The notes: generated from the sequence alone by a model not told the origin. A stretch of 64,000 bases of DNA from Chryseobacterium joostei (GCF_003815775.1 NZ_CP033926.1:496001-560000); one strand, 5' to 3'; numbered from the stretch's first letter, positions 17,135 through 27,246 are shown. A program made the numbers and translations.

Positions 17135-20100
17135 ATGAAAAAAACACAATTTTTTCACTTTTTTGTCATATTTCTGCTGTTGATCTCAGCAAGTTTATAT
17201 GCGCAAAATATAACATTGCTGGGAAGCACAACGACCAAAGCCAGCGGAAGTGGAGGGGGAGGTGTTCCTCCTTCGCTGAGCTGGAATATTCCCGCAGGTA
17301 GCAATAGGGTAATGGTAGTGACTTATTGGTTTGAAAGGGATCATAGACCAACACCCTTTGGCGATAATTATCCATCTGGAAATTATGGACAGGATTACAT
17401 TCCTCCAACGGTAAGTGGTATTGCAATGACGGGGACATCCAATAGATATACTTATTCAAGAAATGACCTTACAGCAGCAACTTTGACCAATGCTCATTTT
17501 TCAACACTCATGCAAAGGAATATACTGACCGATGCAAATGGGTTGCCTACAGGTAATGCTACCATAGCATTTCCCAATATTAATCTTCCAAAAGATCCGG
17601 GCGATGAACTGATTGTGCATATAGAAGTATATGCTAATGTGAGTAGTGCAACAAACTATGATTTGGGGGGAAGCTCTTGGGGAAACGATAATAGTAATGC
17701 AAATAGCTTTACCTACTCATCAATTCCTACCCAAACACAGATAGGGAGAAGTAATAGTGAGGTTGTATACACAGCATTTGCAGGAATTACCAAAGATGAA
17801 ACATTCAGTATAACGCCTGCTGCATGGCTTAGTAGTACCAACACTAATGTAACCAATACGGGAGGAAGTGCCTTTACTGCTGTTAATAATGAGCCGGATG
17901 GAATAAGGTCTGGTACCTATTATTCTACAGGAAATGCCTCAGCTCCTTCTATGACTTTAACACGACCTTCTAGTAACGCTATTTTTGGAGTACGTCTCAA
18001 TTTTTTTGCATTGTTACCATTGGCAAAACCATCAGTGTCCGGTACAGTGTATAAAGATACCGATGGTGCCACCAACATCAATGGGACAGGCGACAATGCC
18101 GGAGGTTTGTACGTTAATGCTGTGGGAAGCGATGGAAAAGTGGTGTATTCTGCAGCTGTTGCCAGCAACGGAACATTTACGATACCTGCCGGTTATGTTA
18201 CTGAAGGAAGTACTTATACTTTTCAATTAAGTAAAAACCAGGGGACAATAGGTGCAACTGCACCTGCCAAACAGCTTCCAACAGGATGGGTAACCGTAGG
18301 TGAAGCTACTTCTGCCACGGGTAACGATGGTACTGCGGACGGAACGATAAGTTTAGACATTGATGCTACTGCTGTAGCAGGGTTGCGATATGGGATTAAT
18401 GATACATCTACTCCTGTTACCTGTACCGGTGGTACTGCCAATATACCAAGATCCGGTACTGTAACAGTAAATGGAGTCACTATCAATACATCTTATACCG
18501 GACTTGTAGGTAGCTATCCCTCTAATTATAATTCCTCTTGTTCAAGCACTATTGGTTTATCTGCTAATAGCTTATTTGTGGGTGGCCCAGGTAATATTTT
18601 GCCTAATTCAACTACCAAATGGAGTATTACATTAAACTTTAATAAACCTGTTAATGATCTAATAATTGTTCTTGGTGCTACTGGTAACCTCCAGAGTGAA
18701 AATTTTATATTCAACTCAAATGGTGGAGCCGTTTCAATTACAGCAGGGACTAATTGTTATTCAACAATTAGTGGAAATACCATTATATCAGGCAACGGCG
18801 CACCTAATACAAGTGGCGGTGGTGGTGGATACTTCAGGATATCTGCACCATCAGCATATACCCAGTTGACGATTAATGGAGATGGGGGCTCCGATGGAAG
18901 CCTTATGGCGCTTTGTAGTTTATCTATTACTCCTGCTGCTGTTTGTAATGCGGGAACTACAGCTCCGGCAGTACAAAACTTGTCCAATGTATGCCCTGCT
19001 ACAACGATAGATCTTACTAACGCTCATACAGGTACGGTGCCTGCTGGTGCAGCCTTAGCCTGGTTTACCAATAATGCGCATACAGGTACAGCACTTAGCG
19101 GTACACAAATTACACAGGCGGGTGCAGGAACTTATTATGCGTTTTATTACGACAGCGTAAATGCTTGCTATAGTCCGGCTTCTACTCCTGTAACGGTGAC
19201 AATTTCAGTTTGTCCTACACTTTGTAGTCCTACTGCATTCCTTTCGCAAGATCAAACTTTGTATAAAATTGATACTTCTACCAATCCTTTTACCTATACT
19301 GCTATAGGAACAGCCAATGTTGGAGGAACAGGAAGCCCTCAAGCATATAATGGGACGGGTTACAATAGTATGGATGGATATTTATATGCAGTAAGGGGAG
19401 AACTCCCTGCTTCAAATGGTGGTCCGGCAGAGCGTTATTTAATAAAAATAGATCCGAATACTGGCCAAATGGTAGGGGTTCCAAGACAAATCGTAAACAC
19501 AAATGGTAATCAAATTGTTACTGGCCCATATGTTAATGGAGATTTTGATACCAGCGGAAACTATTATATTAAAACTGCTAATAATATTGGAGTGTATAAA
19601 GTTAATGTAGCGACAGCAATAGCACAGAGTATTCCTTTCAACCCGTCTGTTAATGTAAGCTCTTCTGATATAGCTTATAATATTAATGATGGATTGTTTT
19701 ATGGTGTTTCCCAGTTAGGTTCTGGCGAAAATCAATTATTTAAGTTTGATCCGGCCAACGGAAATATTGTTTTCATAGGAACCCCATTTGATAATGTTGG
19801 CGTGTTCGGAGCAATGATCGGGGCTAACGGAAAGATATACGGGGCAACAAACGGTGGGGAATTTTATCAATTTGATCTTATAACAGGGCGGCCTACTCTT
19901 ATTTCAGGGGCTCCTGCCAGCATTAATAACGATGGTGCAAACTGCCCTACCAATGATTTGATTTTTTCCGCTGATCCTTATATAACCAAAACTGACAATA
20001 CGGCTACTTATATAGCCGGTACAACTACTACATATACGATAGAGGCTGGAAATAATGGTCCTTTCGGTATGATAGGAGCGCTTGTTCAGGACAGTGTTCC

Positions 20101-21748
20101 GGCAGGTATTCCTGCTGCGAATATGTCTTATTCCGTACCGGTATTGACAGGAGGTGCAACAACCAGCATTACCGGCATCCAGACTGGCGCTCTCAGTGAT
20201 GTGGTAAGTCTTCCTGTAGGTGCTACAATTACCTATACCGTTACTGTAAATATTCCGGCAGGTTTCACAGGAAACCTTACCAATACGGCAACGATTACAT
20301 CTCCGCCTTCAGTACCTGATACTAATACAGCTAACAATACTGTTACCGATACCGATACACAGGCTCTTGCTACGCTTTGTAGCTCTGAAGTATTCTTATC
20401 AAGAACAGGAGCACCGAGTACTACTCAACTATTTGGAGTGAACTTTTCTACTGGCAATCCCTCTGGCCTTAATGCGGTAGGTGGTAATGCACCATACGTT
20501 TATAACGGGATGGCGCATAACCCAAAAGACGGTTTTATATATGCGATGGATCAAAACGGTCCTAATCTTTTGAAAATAAACCCAGGGACAGGGGTTGTGA
20601 CAAATTTAGGAACGGTCCCTGGTTTAGTTTCCGGACTATATGCGGGAGAAATAGACAATAATGGAATCTATTACATATCGGGAGGAAGTAACAGATTATA
20701 TAAAATTGATCTTACAGTTACTCCTTTGGCAGCAACATCTGTTCTTTATTCAGGAGGAGTATCTCCGGGCTATCTTGATCTCGGCTATAATGTAAATGAC
20801 GGCTTTTTATATGGTATATCCGGTAGTACATTAAACCGCATCGATCCTGCAAACGGAAATATAACAACGATAGGAACAGCAACTCATCCGGGCACATATG
20901 GAGGAATGATAGGGGCTAACGGAGATATTTACGGTGTCTTAAATGCAGGAGGAATTCACAAATTCAATATAACAACCGGGGTACATACGGTGGTTACCAC
21001 TATATCAAGTGGTAGTGGTGCAGACGCTGCTCATTGTGTTACATCCCCACTTGTTTTTGATGCTAATCTGTCTGTTACCAAAAATGACGGAACACTTAAT
21101 TATGTTCCTGGTAGTACGACTATTTATACAATAGTGGTAAAAAATAACGGACCTTTCGGCTTGCAGGATGCGAAGGTTTCAGACCTGGTTCCTGCGGGAA
21201 TTCCTGCGGCTAACGTTTCCTATACAGCAGTTGTTTCTGCAGGAAGCAGCACAAACGTAACGGGAACTATGACAGGAGCAATTAATGATCTTGTGTCATT
21301 ACCAAAAGATGGTACAGTGACCTACACAGTTACCGTAAATATTCCTGCATCCTTCACTGGGGATCTTGTGAATACCGTTACTGTTACGCCACCTATAAAT
21401 GTCAACGATACTGATATGACCAATAATACGGCTACGGATACGGATTCCGGTGTATGTTACAGAGATCCTGTGACTACAGGAACTACAGCTGGCACCAAAG
21501 TAGGCATTACCTTACTGAAAAGAGCAGGAACAGATAATGCAGATAACTGGCCTATGGTAAGAAAAGGCGGACATATCGCTTTGGAGTCCAACACCCAGGG
21601 ATTTGTAGTAACCAGAATTGCAAAAGCAGATTTAGGTAACATCACGGCTCCTCAGGAAGGGATGATGATGTATGACACGACTGATAAATGTCTGAAAATC
21701 TATTCAGATGGTTTATGGAAATGTTTTAGTACACCGGCTTGTCCATAA
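17135..21748 (+). CDS. Large secreted surface protein with DUF11 and DUF6923-like repeats
   Basis: 1537 aa with a signal peptide ending near SASLYAQ. The order is: N-terminal beta domain (30-290); carboxypeptidase-regulatory-like segment around 300-415 (SGTVYKDTDGATNINGTGDN); Ig-like segment around 600-690; then two tandem units. Each unit has a propeller-like DUF6923-type region (YKIDTSTNPFTYTAIGTANV; LLKINPGTGVVTNLGTVPG) followed by a DUF11 domain (TYTIEAGNNGPFGMIGA; IYTIVVKNNGPFGLQDA). The C-terminus is a compact domain ending YSDGLWKCFSTPACP; I see no canonical T9SS tail. Similar DNA in the two units shows internal duplication. A surface adhesin or structural role is likely; the substrate is unknown. 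Confidence 0.8.
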   Translation: MKKTQFFHFFVIFLLLISASLYAQNITLLGSTTTKASGSGGGGVPPSLSWNIPAGSNRVMVVTYWFERDHRPTPFGDNYPSGNYGQDYIPPTVSGIAMTGTSNRYTYSRNDLTAATLTNAHFSTLMQRNILTDANGLPTGNATIAFPNINLPKDPGDELIVHIEVYANVSSATNYDLGGSSWGNDNSNANSFTYSSIPTQTQIGRSNSEVVYTAFAGITKDETFSITPAAWLSSTNTNVTNTGGSAFTAVNNEPDGIRSGTYYSTGNASAPSMTLTRPSSNAIFGVRLNFFALLPLAKPSVSGTVYKDTDGATNINGTGDNAGGLYVNAVGSDGKVVYSAAVASNGTFTIPAGYVTEGSTYTFQLSKNQGTIGATAPAKQLPTGWVTVGEATSATGNDGTADGTISLDIDATAVAGLRYGINDTSTPVTCTGGTANIPRSGTVTVNGVTINTSYTGLVGSYPSNYNSSCSSTIGLSANSLFVGGPGNILPNSTTKWSITLNFNKPVNDLIIVLGATGNLQSENFIFNSNGGAVSITAGTNCYSTISGNTIISGNGAPNTSGGGGGYFRISAPSAYTQLTINGDGGSDGSLMALCSLSITPAAVCNAGTTAPAVQNLSNVCPATTIDLTNAHTGTVPAGAALAWFTNNAHTGTALSGTQITQAGAGTYYAFYYDSVNACYSPASTPVTVTISVCPTLCSPTAFLSQDQTLYKIDTSTNPFTYTAIGTANVGGTGSPQAYNGTGYNSMDGYLYAVRGELPASNGGPAERYLIKIDPNTGQMVGVPRQIVNTNGNQIVTGPYVNGDFDTSGNYYIKTANNIGVYKVNVATAIAQSIPFNPSVNVSSSDIAYNINDGLFYGVSQLGSGENQLFKFDPANGNIVFIGTPFDNVGVFGAMIGANGKIYGATNGGEFYQFDLITGRPTLISGAPASINNDGANCPTNDLIFSADPYITKTDNTATYIAGTTTTYTIEAGNNGPFGMIGALVQDSVPAGIPAANMSYSVPVLTGGATTSITGIQTGALSDVVSLPVGATITYTVTVNIPAGFTGNLTNTATITSPPSVPDTNTANNTVTDTDTQALATLCSSEVFLSRTGAPSTTQLFGVNFSTGNPSGLNAVGGNAPYVYNGMAHNPKDGFIYAMDQNGPNLLKINPGTGVVTNLGTVPGLVSGLYAGEIDNNGIYYISGGSNRLYKIDLTVTPLAATSVLYSGGVSPGYLDLGYNVNDGFLYGISGSTLNRIDPANGNITTIGTATHPGTYGGMIGANGDIYGVLNAGGIHKFNITTGVHTVVTTISSGSGADAAHCVTSPLVFDANLSVTKNDGTLNYVPGSTTIYTIVVKNNGPFGLQDAKVSDLVPAGIPAANVSYTAVVSAGSSTNVTGTMTGAINDLVSLPKDGTVTYTVTVNIPASFTGDLVNTVTVTPPINVNDTDMTNNTATDTDSGVCYRDPVTTGTTAGTKVGITLLKRAGTDNADNWPMVRKGGHIALESNTQGFVVTRIAKADLGNITAPQEGMMMYDTTDKCLKIYSDGLWKCFSTPACP

Positions 21749-21831
21749 TTAGTTTTTATAGAGTAAGCATTGCAGGAGAACTCTCTTGCAATGCACTTAC
21801 TCAATAATTAATCAATTTAAAATATAATAAA

Positions 21832-22368
21832 ATGAAAAAAATAGTTATCACATCACTATTGATGCTATCTCATATTGCATTTGCGCAGGTAATCTTCGGA
21901 GATAATATCGGAACAGCGGTTGACAAAACCTCTGTTTTGGTAGATTTTGCGGCAGGGCAAAAAAAAGGAATTATTCTTCCATATACCAGAACACTTCCTT
22001 CAGGAACGGGGTTAGCGGAAGGCACTCTGCTTCTGGATGTAACAAATGCCGCAAAAACCAAAGTGAAATATTACAACGGTACCTGGCAGGATCTGAGCAG
22101 TGGCAATGAAGCTGACATTGCATCATCATTGGTAAGCCAACCTGTTGTAACGGAGGATAGAAAGCAAGGAGTTATCATTGGGTCTAGTGCTTCAACTGCC
22201 AACGGAATTCTGATCTTGGAATCGTCCAACAAAGCGATGGTTCTTCCACAGGTAAACAGTACGGATGATATTATCAATCCCGCACCGGGAATGATGGTGT
22301 ACGTTAATAAAACCGGATCAAAACGTTTGGCTGTATTCAATGGTGCAAAATGGACTTTCTGGATGTAA
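21832..22368 (+). CDS. Secreted protein sharing the C-terminal module of the upstream surface protein
   Basis: 178 aa with a signal peptide (MKKIVITSLLMLSHIAFAQ). The mature part is beta-rich. Its end, APGMMVYVNKTGSKRLAVFN then GAKWTFWM, resembles the APQEGMMMYDTTDKCLKIYS / GLWKCF ending of the 1537-aa protein, suggesting that the two secreted proteins are partners or share an attachment module. It lies 83 bp downstream and may be in the same transcript. Confidence 0.65.
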   Translation: MKKIVITSLLMLSHIAFAQVIFGDNIGTAVDKTSVLVDFAAGQKKGIILPYTRTLPSGTGLAEGTLLLDVTNAAKTKVKYYNGTWQDLSSGNEADIASSLVSQPVVTEDRKQGVIIGSSASTANGILILESSNKAMVLPQVNSTDDIINPAPGMMVYVNKTGSKRLAVFNGAKWTFWM

Positions 22369-22383
22369 TAATATATGTTAAAA

Positions 22384-22410
22384 GTGCAGGGGATTTTTTC
22401 CTGCACTATT
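22384..22410. terminator. Intrinsic terminator
   Basis: 7-bp stem GTGCAGG/CCTGCAC with a T-rich loop, followed by TATTTCTAT. It lies 15 bp after the secreted protein gene and likely ends that transcript. Confidence 0.6.
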
Positions 22411-22726
22411 TCTATAATAAAAATGTATAAAATATTCTTAAATATAACCAAGTTGAGATCAATACCAACGCCGAAAGCAATATTGGAATTTATATCAAAA
22501 GGATACAAATGTACCCAAGCAAGTGAGGTAAATAACAAGGACAACAGATCAAAAATTAGCGGGCTACAACGATGGGAATTAGAATTTTATCGGACTTAAC
22601 AAAAGCTAATATTTTATTTAAAAAGGTACCTGCATTACCGATTAATTTAAGATAAAATTTTTAACATTTTTAATATTTTTTAACCTTGTTTAACTTTATT
22701 ATAATGTTTAAGTAGGCATTAGTATT

Positions 22727-24238
22727 ATGAAAAAGAATAAACTACTATATATTTTTTTATACTTTCCTTTTTTTCTCTTTTCACAAACGAAACAGGAAAA
22801 AATAACGCAAATAGATAATTTGCTGGATTCTTCTTATGTAAAACAAAAGGAAGTTAAATTACAGGAAAGTTTCCGATATGCTAAAGTAGCATTAGATTTA
22901 AGTAAAGAAAAAGAATACTCCGAAGGAATTGCGTGGGGGAATTTTTATATTGCCCAATCTTTATCAGGACTTAATGCATATAAACAGGCTCTCGAATATC
23001 TGGATAAGGCACAGATAGAAAATCAAAAACTTAATGATTATTATTTGCATTACCAGATAAGACGAATCCGCGGTCGTATATATATGGCAACAAATTTACT
23101 TTTAAATGCAATTATTGAATTTAAGAGAGCTGCAGAAATAATACCTAGGATAAAGAAACAGGAAAGTGACATTGATTTGGCTAATGCATTAATCCATGAG
23201 AACCTGGGTTTAGCTTATGGCTTCATGAAAAAACCTGATTCCGCATACTATTATCTGAACGAATGTCGGATAATTCTCCAAAAAATAGAGCTTAAAAAGA
23301 GCCTTTCTCACATCATTAATAATTATACAGAATTAGCAGATTATTATACTTCTGTAGGTAAAATAACCGAAGCAGAATATTATATAAGGAAAGCTGTTAC
23401 TTTGGCAAAGAATAGTAAATTTCCATTTCTTTCCTTTGCATACACTAAGTATGGTGATCTATTACTCCAAAAAAAGAAAAATGATTCTGCACTTATTTAT
23501 TATCAAAAAGCTTTGGCTATTTCAAGGCAAAAGATTGAGTTGATTCCACTTTATCAAAAAATAGCTTACATATATCATCTTTCAGGAAATATATCATCAG
23601 AAGAAAAATACAAGTTAAAATTTCTTGAGCTTCAGGACAGCTATAATTCCGAAATGCTTTCTGCTTCTAATCTGGCGATCAATACCATTCTTTCCGAGCA
23701 AAAAGAAGAACTGGTACAAAAAAATAAAAAAAGACAATCTTATTTACTACTTATTTCTGCTGTTATTCTCTTATTACTTCTCGGCTTGTGGTTACTTTTT
23801 GTAAGAAAGACAAAAAAGCTGAACCATATAAAAAAAATATCTTCTGAGAAAGAGCAGATGCTTATTCAGCAAAAAGAAGAAATAACATTACGTTATGAAG
23901 AAGATACCAAGAACCTTGAACAAAGAGTAAACGAATCTTTTGATGAAGTAGTACAATTAGCCAAAAACAACAGCCCGGAATTTTTCACCCGTTTCCGAGA
24001 AGTTTATCCGGAAGTGATTGTCGCATTACTTGCAATTGATCCTAAACTTCGGGTTTCGGAGTTATCCTTATGTGCATATTTCTTCTTGGGATTTAGAACA
24101 AAAGACATTTCTATATATACTTTCAAATCATTAAGTACTATAAGAAACAGACGACAAAATTTGAGAAAAAAACTAGAAATTCTTCCTGATGAAGATCTTG
24201 AACTTTGGTTTAAAAAGTTGGTTAATAAAAATAATTAA
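22727..24238 (+). CDS. Membrane TPR protein with cytoplasmic HTH output domain
   Basis: 503 aa. A signal/anchor at 1-19 (LLYIFLYFPFFLFSQ) places a helical TPR-repeat region (about 25-320) in the periplasm. One transmembrane helix (YLLLISAVILLLLLGLWLLF, about 336-356) leads to a cytoplasmic coiled coil (365-400). The C-terminal domain has LSLCAYFFLGFRTKDISIYT and SLSTIRNRRQNLRKKL, a LuxR-like HTH. This layout is a common one-component transmembrane regulator in Flavobacteriia. Target genes are unknown; adjacent secreted proteins and small HTH genes are candidates. Confidence 0.75.
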   Translation: MKKNKLLYIFLYFPFFLFSQTKQEKITQIDNLLDSSYVKQKEVKLQESFRYAKVALDLSKEKEYSEGIAWGNFYIAQSLSGLNAYKQALEYLDKAQIENQKLNDYYLHYQIRRIRGRIYMATNLLLNAIIEFKRAAEIIPRIKKQESDIDLANALIHENLGLAYGFMKKPDSAYYYLNECRIILQKIELKKSLSHIINNYTELADYYTSVGKITEAEYYIRKAVTLAKNSKFPFLSFAYTKYGDLLLQKKKNDSALIYYQKALAISRQKIELIPLYQKIAYIYHLSGNISSEEKYKLKFLELQDSYNSEMLSASNLAINTILSEQKEELVQKNKKRQSYLLLISAVILLLLLGLWLLFVRKTKKLNHIKKISSEKEQMLIQQKEEITLRYEEDTKNLEQRVNESFDEVVQLAKNNSPEFFTRFREVYPEVIVALLAIDPKLRVSELSLCAYFFLGFRTKDISIYTFKSLSTIRNRRQNLRKKLEILPDEDLELWFKKLVNKNN

Positions 24239-24434
24239 TTGAAAAATCAAGGCTTGTTTACTTATTTATGGTAGCTATCTATCATTCGTTTATAAATACT
24301 TTTTTGTATTAATATATGGCGTAACTTAAGGTATTGATTTATAGATGTATAGGGTTAAATAGTGCATTAATAGTATATTGTTTTTTTTCATTTTTCCTAT
24401 AATTAAGTTTTTTTTGTTTCAGAATTTATAAAAT

Positions 24435-24857
24435 ATGAACTTTAAAAATATTCACCTTGGAAAACTTATTCAGGAAAGAGTTGAGGAACTTGCAATAGAT
24501 TCAATCCGTATCTGCAAATTTCTTAAATCTACAGAAAAAGAAATAAAAGAAATGTATCAATCAAAAAGTCTTGATTCTGAAATCTTGCTAAGGTGGTGTA
24601 AACTTTTGGAATATGATTTTTTCAGAGTTTATTCCCAGCATCTGATCTTATATGCACCTTGTGTGGCATTAGAAAACAATACAAAGGCTAAGAAATCTTC
24701 TCTCCCTATATTCCGGAAAAATATATATACTAAAGAGGTTATTGATTTTATATTAGAACAAATTTCATCAAATAAAATGACAAGGATGGAAGTAACAGAA
24801 AAATACAAAATCCCAAAAACAACTTTATACAAATGGATAAGCAAATACAAAAATTAA
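24435..24857 (+). CDS. Small HTH (transposase-like) DNA-binding protein
   Basis: 140 aa. The N-terminal part (MNFKNIHLGKLIQERVEELA) and ILLRWCKLLEYDFFRVYSQH form a helical domain. The C-terminal 50 residues hold an HTH of the transposase-orfA type (VIDFILEQISSNKMTRMEVT then EKYKIPKTTLYKWISKYKN). No transposase catalytic gene or terminal inverted repeats are visible, so it is a domesticated or regulatory protein rather than an active IS. A decayed paralogue lies 320 bp downstream. Confidence 0.65.
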   Translation: MNFKNIHLGKLIQERVEELAIDSIRICKFLKSTEKEIKEMYQSKSLDSEILLRWCKLLEYDFFRVYSQHLILYAPCVALENNTKAKKSSLPIFRKNIYTKEVIDFILEQISSNKMTRMEVTEKYKIPKTTLYKWISKYKN

Positions 24858-24886
24858 AAGACCGGAAAACCAACTGGAATTACTAG
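24833..24886 (+). pseudogene. Remnant start of the overlapping MDRQIQKL-type gene
   Basis: The out-of-frame ATG inside the YKW codons of the HTH gene starts an 18-codon frame MDKQIQKLKDRKTNWNY. Its first eight residues match MDRQIQKL of the gene at 25451, which starts at the same relative place in the decayed paralogue. This copy appears to have lost everything past the first codons. Confidence 0.4.
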
Positions 24887-25176
24887 GAGAAACTAAATAT
24901 AACTATTTAATTTTTTAGCTGAGCAAGTTGTGAAAAATAAATTCCCTCTCAATCATTATTTTTCCTGCCTGGGGTCTTTCAAAGTCTATATTGTATAATG
25001 TGATATCAATTCAGGCAGATATCACAACATTATCGCATATTACAGAATGCGGGTTAAAAATGGAAAACCAGTTAAGGCAGAACATCCTGCATCTGTAATT
25101 AACCTTTAAAAGCTCCAATAATATAACGGATCATAAACCGGAATAGTCATGTTTAACGAAAATTCTAAAAACACAA

Positions 25177-25484
25177 ATGAACTTCAAAAACATCTGCATA
25201 GGAAAAATGATTGAAAATGGAGTTGCAGAAAACGGGATAGAAATATCCCGGATCTGTAACTTTCTAAAATGTTCCAAAGACGATATAAAGCAAATGTATT
25301 GTTCAAATCTTTGGATTCAGAGGTTTTATTATGATGAAGCAAGTTTCTGAAATACAATTTTTTCAGGTACTATTCTCAACATTTGATCAGATTCAGTCAA
25401 AAGAAATGACTAAGTCTCAGTTACAAGATCCCTAAAATAATACTTTACAAATGGATAGACAAATACAGAAGCTTCAAAAATTAG
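25177..25484 (+). pseudogene. Decayed paralogue of the small HTH protein
   Basis: The start MNFKNICIGKMIENGVAENG and RICNFLKCSKDDIKQMYCSN align with the intact gene at 24435. After that the frame shifts (DNA near 25310-25400 still encodes LDSEVLL- and FRYYSQHLI-like pieces in other frames). The end (YKIPKIILYKWIDKYRSFKN, stop 25482-25484) again matches. Frameshifts and a loss of the middle show a pseudogene. Confidence 0.7.
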
Positions 25485-25735
25485 TTAAGTTGCATATTAA
25501 TCAATCCAAGGCTGATTTGGTAAACACTTATGGAAGACCCTGCAAATATTCGGATAATGAAATTTGGTTTTATCATGAATACCGCTGGGGAATATTCAGA
25601 GACGAGATTACATTTATCTTTCAGAAAAATGTTGTGGTAGATATCATGATATCACAATATATTTTTTGGAAAGAATATAAAAACATATTCTACTACGAAA
25701 GTAAAAATCCCGAATATAAAATAATAAAGTTCTAA
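25451..25735 (+). CDS. Small conserved protein overlapping the HTH paralogue
   Basis: 94 aa, MDRQIQKLQKLVKLHINQSK, then YSDNEIWFYHEYRWGIFRDE and VDIMISQYIFWKEYKNIFYY. The start lies inside, and out of frame with, the last codons of the decayed HTH gene. The protein keeps a coherent soluble alpha/beta sequence with many aromatic residues, which argues that it is still under selection. I recall similar proteins in Chryseobacterium but no function. The 294 bp that follow hold only short broken frames. Confidence 0.5.
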   Translation: MDRQIQKLQKLVKLHINQSKADLVNTYGRPCKYSDNEIWFYHEYRWGIFRDEITFIFQKNVVVDIMISQYIFWKEYKNIFYYESKNPEYKIIKF

Positions 25736-26029
25736 ATCAACAAGAAAGACATAAAAAGAAAGGCAAATTAATGAATTATATGAAAAATATAATCACTGAT
25801 ATTTTGCAGGAGAAAATTATTTTAGACAGAATAATGCAGGGAGAAGTGAAGTGGTAATCTGGCAGAAGTATATGGGTTTATATTATAAAAAAACATTTTT
25901 CAAAAGAAATAGCGATTATCATTGATTTTGCTCCTGATGACATTGTATAGAATACTAGAAAAAAAAATGCGGATTTCTAAGTGCATCTTTTTTTAGGATA
26001 AAAAAACGATAACATTTATACGAAAAAAA

Positions 26030-26362
26030 ATGAAACAAAATTCAATTGCATACCCTGATTATAAAAGTATTTATAGAGATATCCTGAATAATAAATTTCC
26101 GGATAAAATAAAAGAGTGTTTACCGCTGCTCGATAAAGAAAACTTATCTGCCATTGATATTCTCTCCCTTAACCGGAAAATTTTTGGGCAATCAGAAGAG
26201 TCTTTAAAAATAAATCAGAAACACTCATCTTTCCATAAATCTGATATTCTGCAAATTTTAGATTATCAGAAAAAACATCAATTGAATAACGTTCAATTGG
26301 CAAAACATTTTAAATTAAGCAGAAATACCATAACAAAATGGAAAAAAATATTTTTGGTTTAA
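26030..26362 (+). CDS. Small HTH DNA-binding protein
   Basis: 110 aa. The N-terminal half (YPDYKSIYRDILNNKFPDKI, IDILSLNRKIFG) is helical. The C-terminal half has a clear HTH (SDILQILDYQKKHQLNNVQL then AKHFKLSRNTITKWKKIF). It resembles the orfA/HTH_23-type domains seen as stand-alone proteins in Chryseobacterium and belongs to the same local theme as the gene at 24435. A regulatory or former IS role is possible; no IS ends are seen. Confidence 0.6.
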   Translation: MKQNSIAYPDYKSIYRDILNNKFPDKIKECLPLLDKENLSAIDILSLNRKIFGQSEESLKINQKHSSFHKSDILQILDYQKKHQLNNVQLAKHFKLSRNTITKWKKIFLV

Positions 26363-26512
26363 AATACCCAAATAGAGCAGTATTATGAACCTAAAAGAAT
26401 GATGGATTATACTTAATGCTAAACAAAAAGTAACATATATTATGGAAAATATAATACAATAATATTGATACAACACACTAAGTTTATTGAAGAACTCAGA
26501 ACCCTATAATAA

Positions 26513-26545
26513 AAACAGCCGCAATGAGTATTACGGCTGTTTTCA
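26513..26545. terminator. Bidirectional intrinsic terminator
   Basis: Stem AACAGCCG/CGGCTGTT with A-rich 5' and T-rich 3' flanks. It lies between the plus-strand HTH gene and the minus-strand secreted gene and can serve both. Confidence 0.7.
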
Positions 26546-26559
26546 TTAAGTATAATGTA

Positions 26560-27246
26560 TTATAAAGACCTTGAACGTGCTACTGAAAGAAGATAGACCA
26601 AATGGGCATACATATTTCGTTTTACTGATTCTAGCTTTATTTCTCCGGTTGTTGGGTTAATTGTGGCTACTAGATCAGCCGTACATTGCTGTCCACCCAG
26701 AAAGGAGCTTGCCAGATAATTAGAGACGTTGGTATTGGGGTACGAAATTCTTGGATAATCAGGAACCGGCTGGTTGGGGATAGGTGAACTGTTTGTGAAT
26801 CCCTTATTGTCAATGTATCGGGCGCTCCATACGCCAGAAAATTGCCCGTTCGAGGTATTAATATTTTGTCCCACTACAATTTTGGTTTCTACCGGAGTAT
26901 TAAAGCCGGTACATGAACTGTAATGGTTGAGGGAAACCGTACAAGAAGAGGCATTATCTGCAGGTTGAAAGCATTTTCCCTCATAAATTGTAGATCTTTG
27001 TTCTGCGCCATTTGTAGAAGTATTGAGTATCGCTTTTGGAGAGAAAATTTCCTCCGGAGACATTAAGCTGAATGTACCATCAGAATCCGCTGTAACAATC
27101 TTTTGTTCTGTATTTGACAGGTTTCTTACTCTTAGCGATCCATTAATATCCAACGTGCTTGTAGGAGTTGTAGTATTTATTCCTACTTGGGCATTCATGT
27201 AACTGCAAAAAGCAAGTGCTGTCAAAAAAAAAGTCTTTGTTTTCAT
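26560..27246 (-). CDS. Secreted protein with a tail-fibre-like N-terminal motif
   Basis: 228 aa. A signal peptide (MKTKTFFLTALAFCSYMNAQ) is followed by VGINTTTPTSTLDINGSLRV, the G-I-x-T-x-x-P-x-x-x-L-x-V/I motif frequent at the start of Bacteroidetes surface proteins and related to phage tail-fibre stalks. The C-terminal domain has four or five Cys (GKCFQPADNASSCTVSLNHY, SSCTGF, GGQQCTADL), probably disulfide-bonded. Function unknown; surface location inferred. Confidence 0.65.
   Translation of the reverse strand: MKTKTFFLTALAFCSYMNAQVGINTTTPTSTLDINGSLRVRNLSNTEQKIVTADSDGTFSLMSPEEIFSPKAILNTSTNGAEQRSTIYEGKCFQPADNASSCTVSLNHYSSCTGFNTPVETKIVVGQNINTSNGQFSGVWSARYIDNKGFTNSSPIPNQPVPDYPRISYPNTNVSNYLASSFLGGQQCTADLVATINPTTGEIKLESVKRNMYAHLVYLLSVARSRSL

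Noticed and set aside
22375-22599. 74-codon frame after the secreted protein
   Set aside because: It begins at the terminator hairpin, has no recognisable domain and looks like chance coding.
24435-26362. An active insertion sequence built on the HTH genes
   Set aside because: No catalytic transposase frame, no terminal inverted repeats and no target duplications were seen around the HTH genes.
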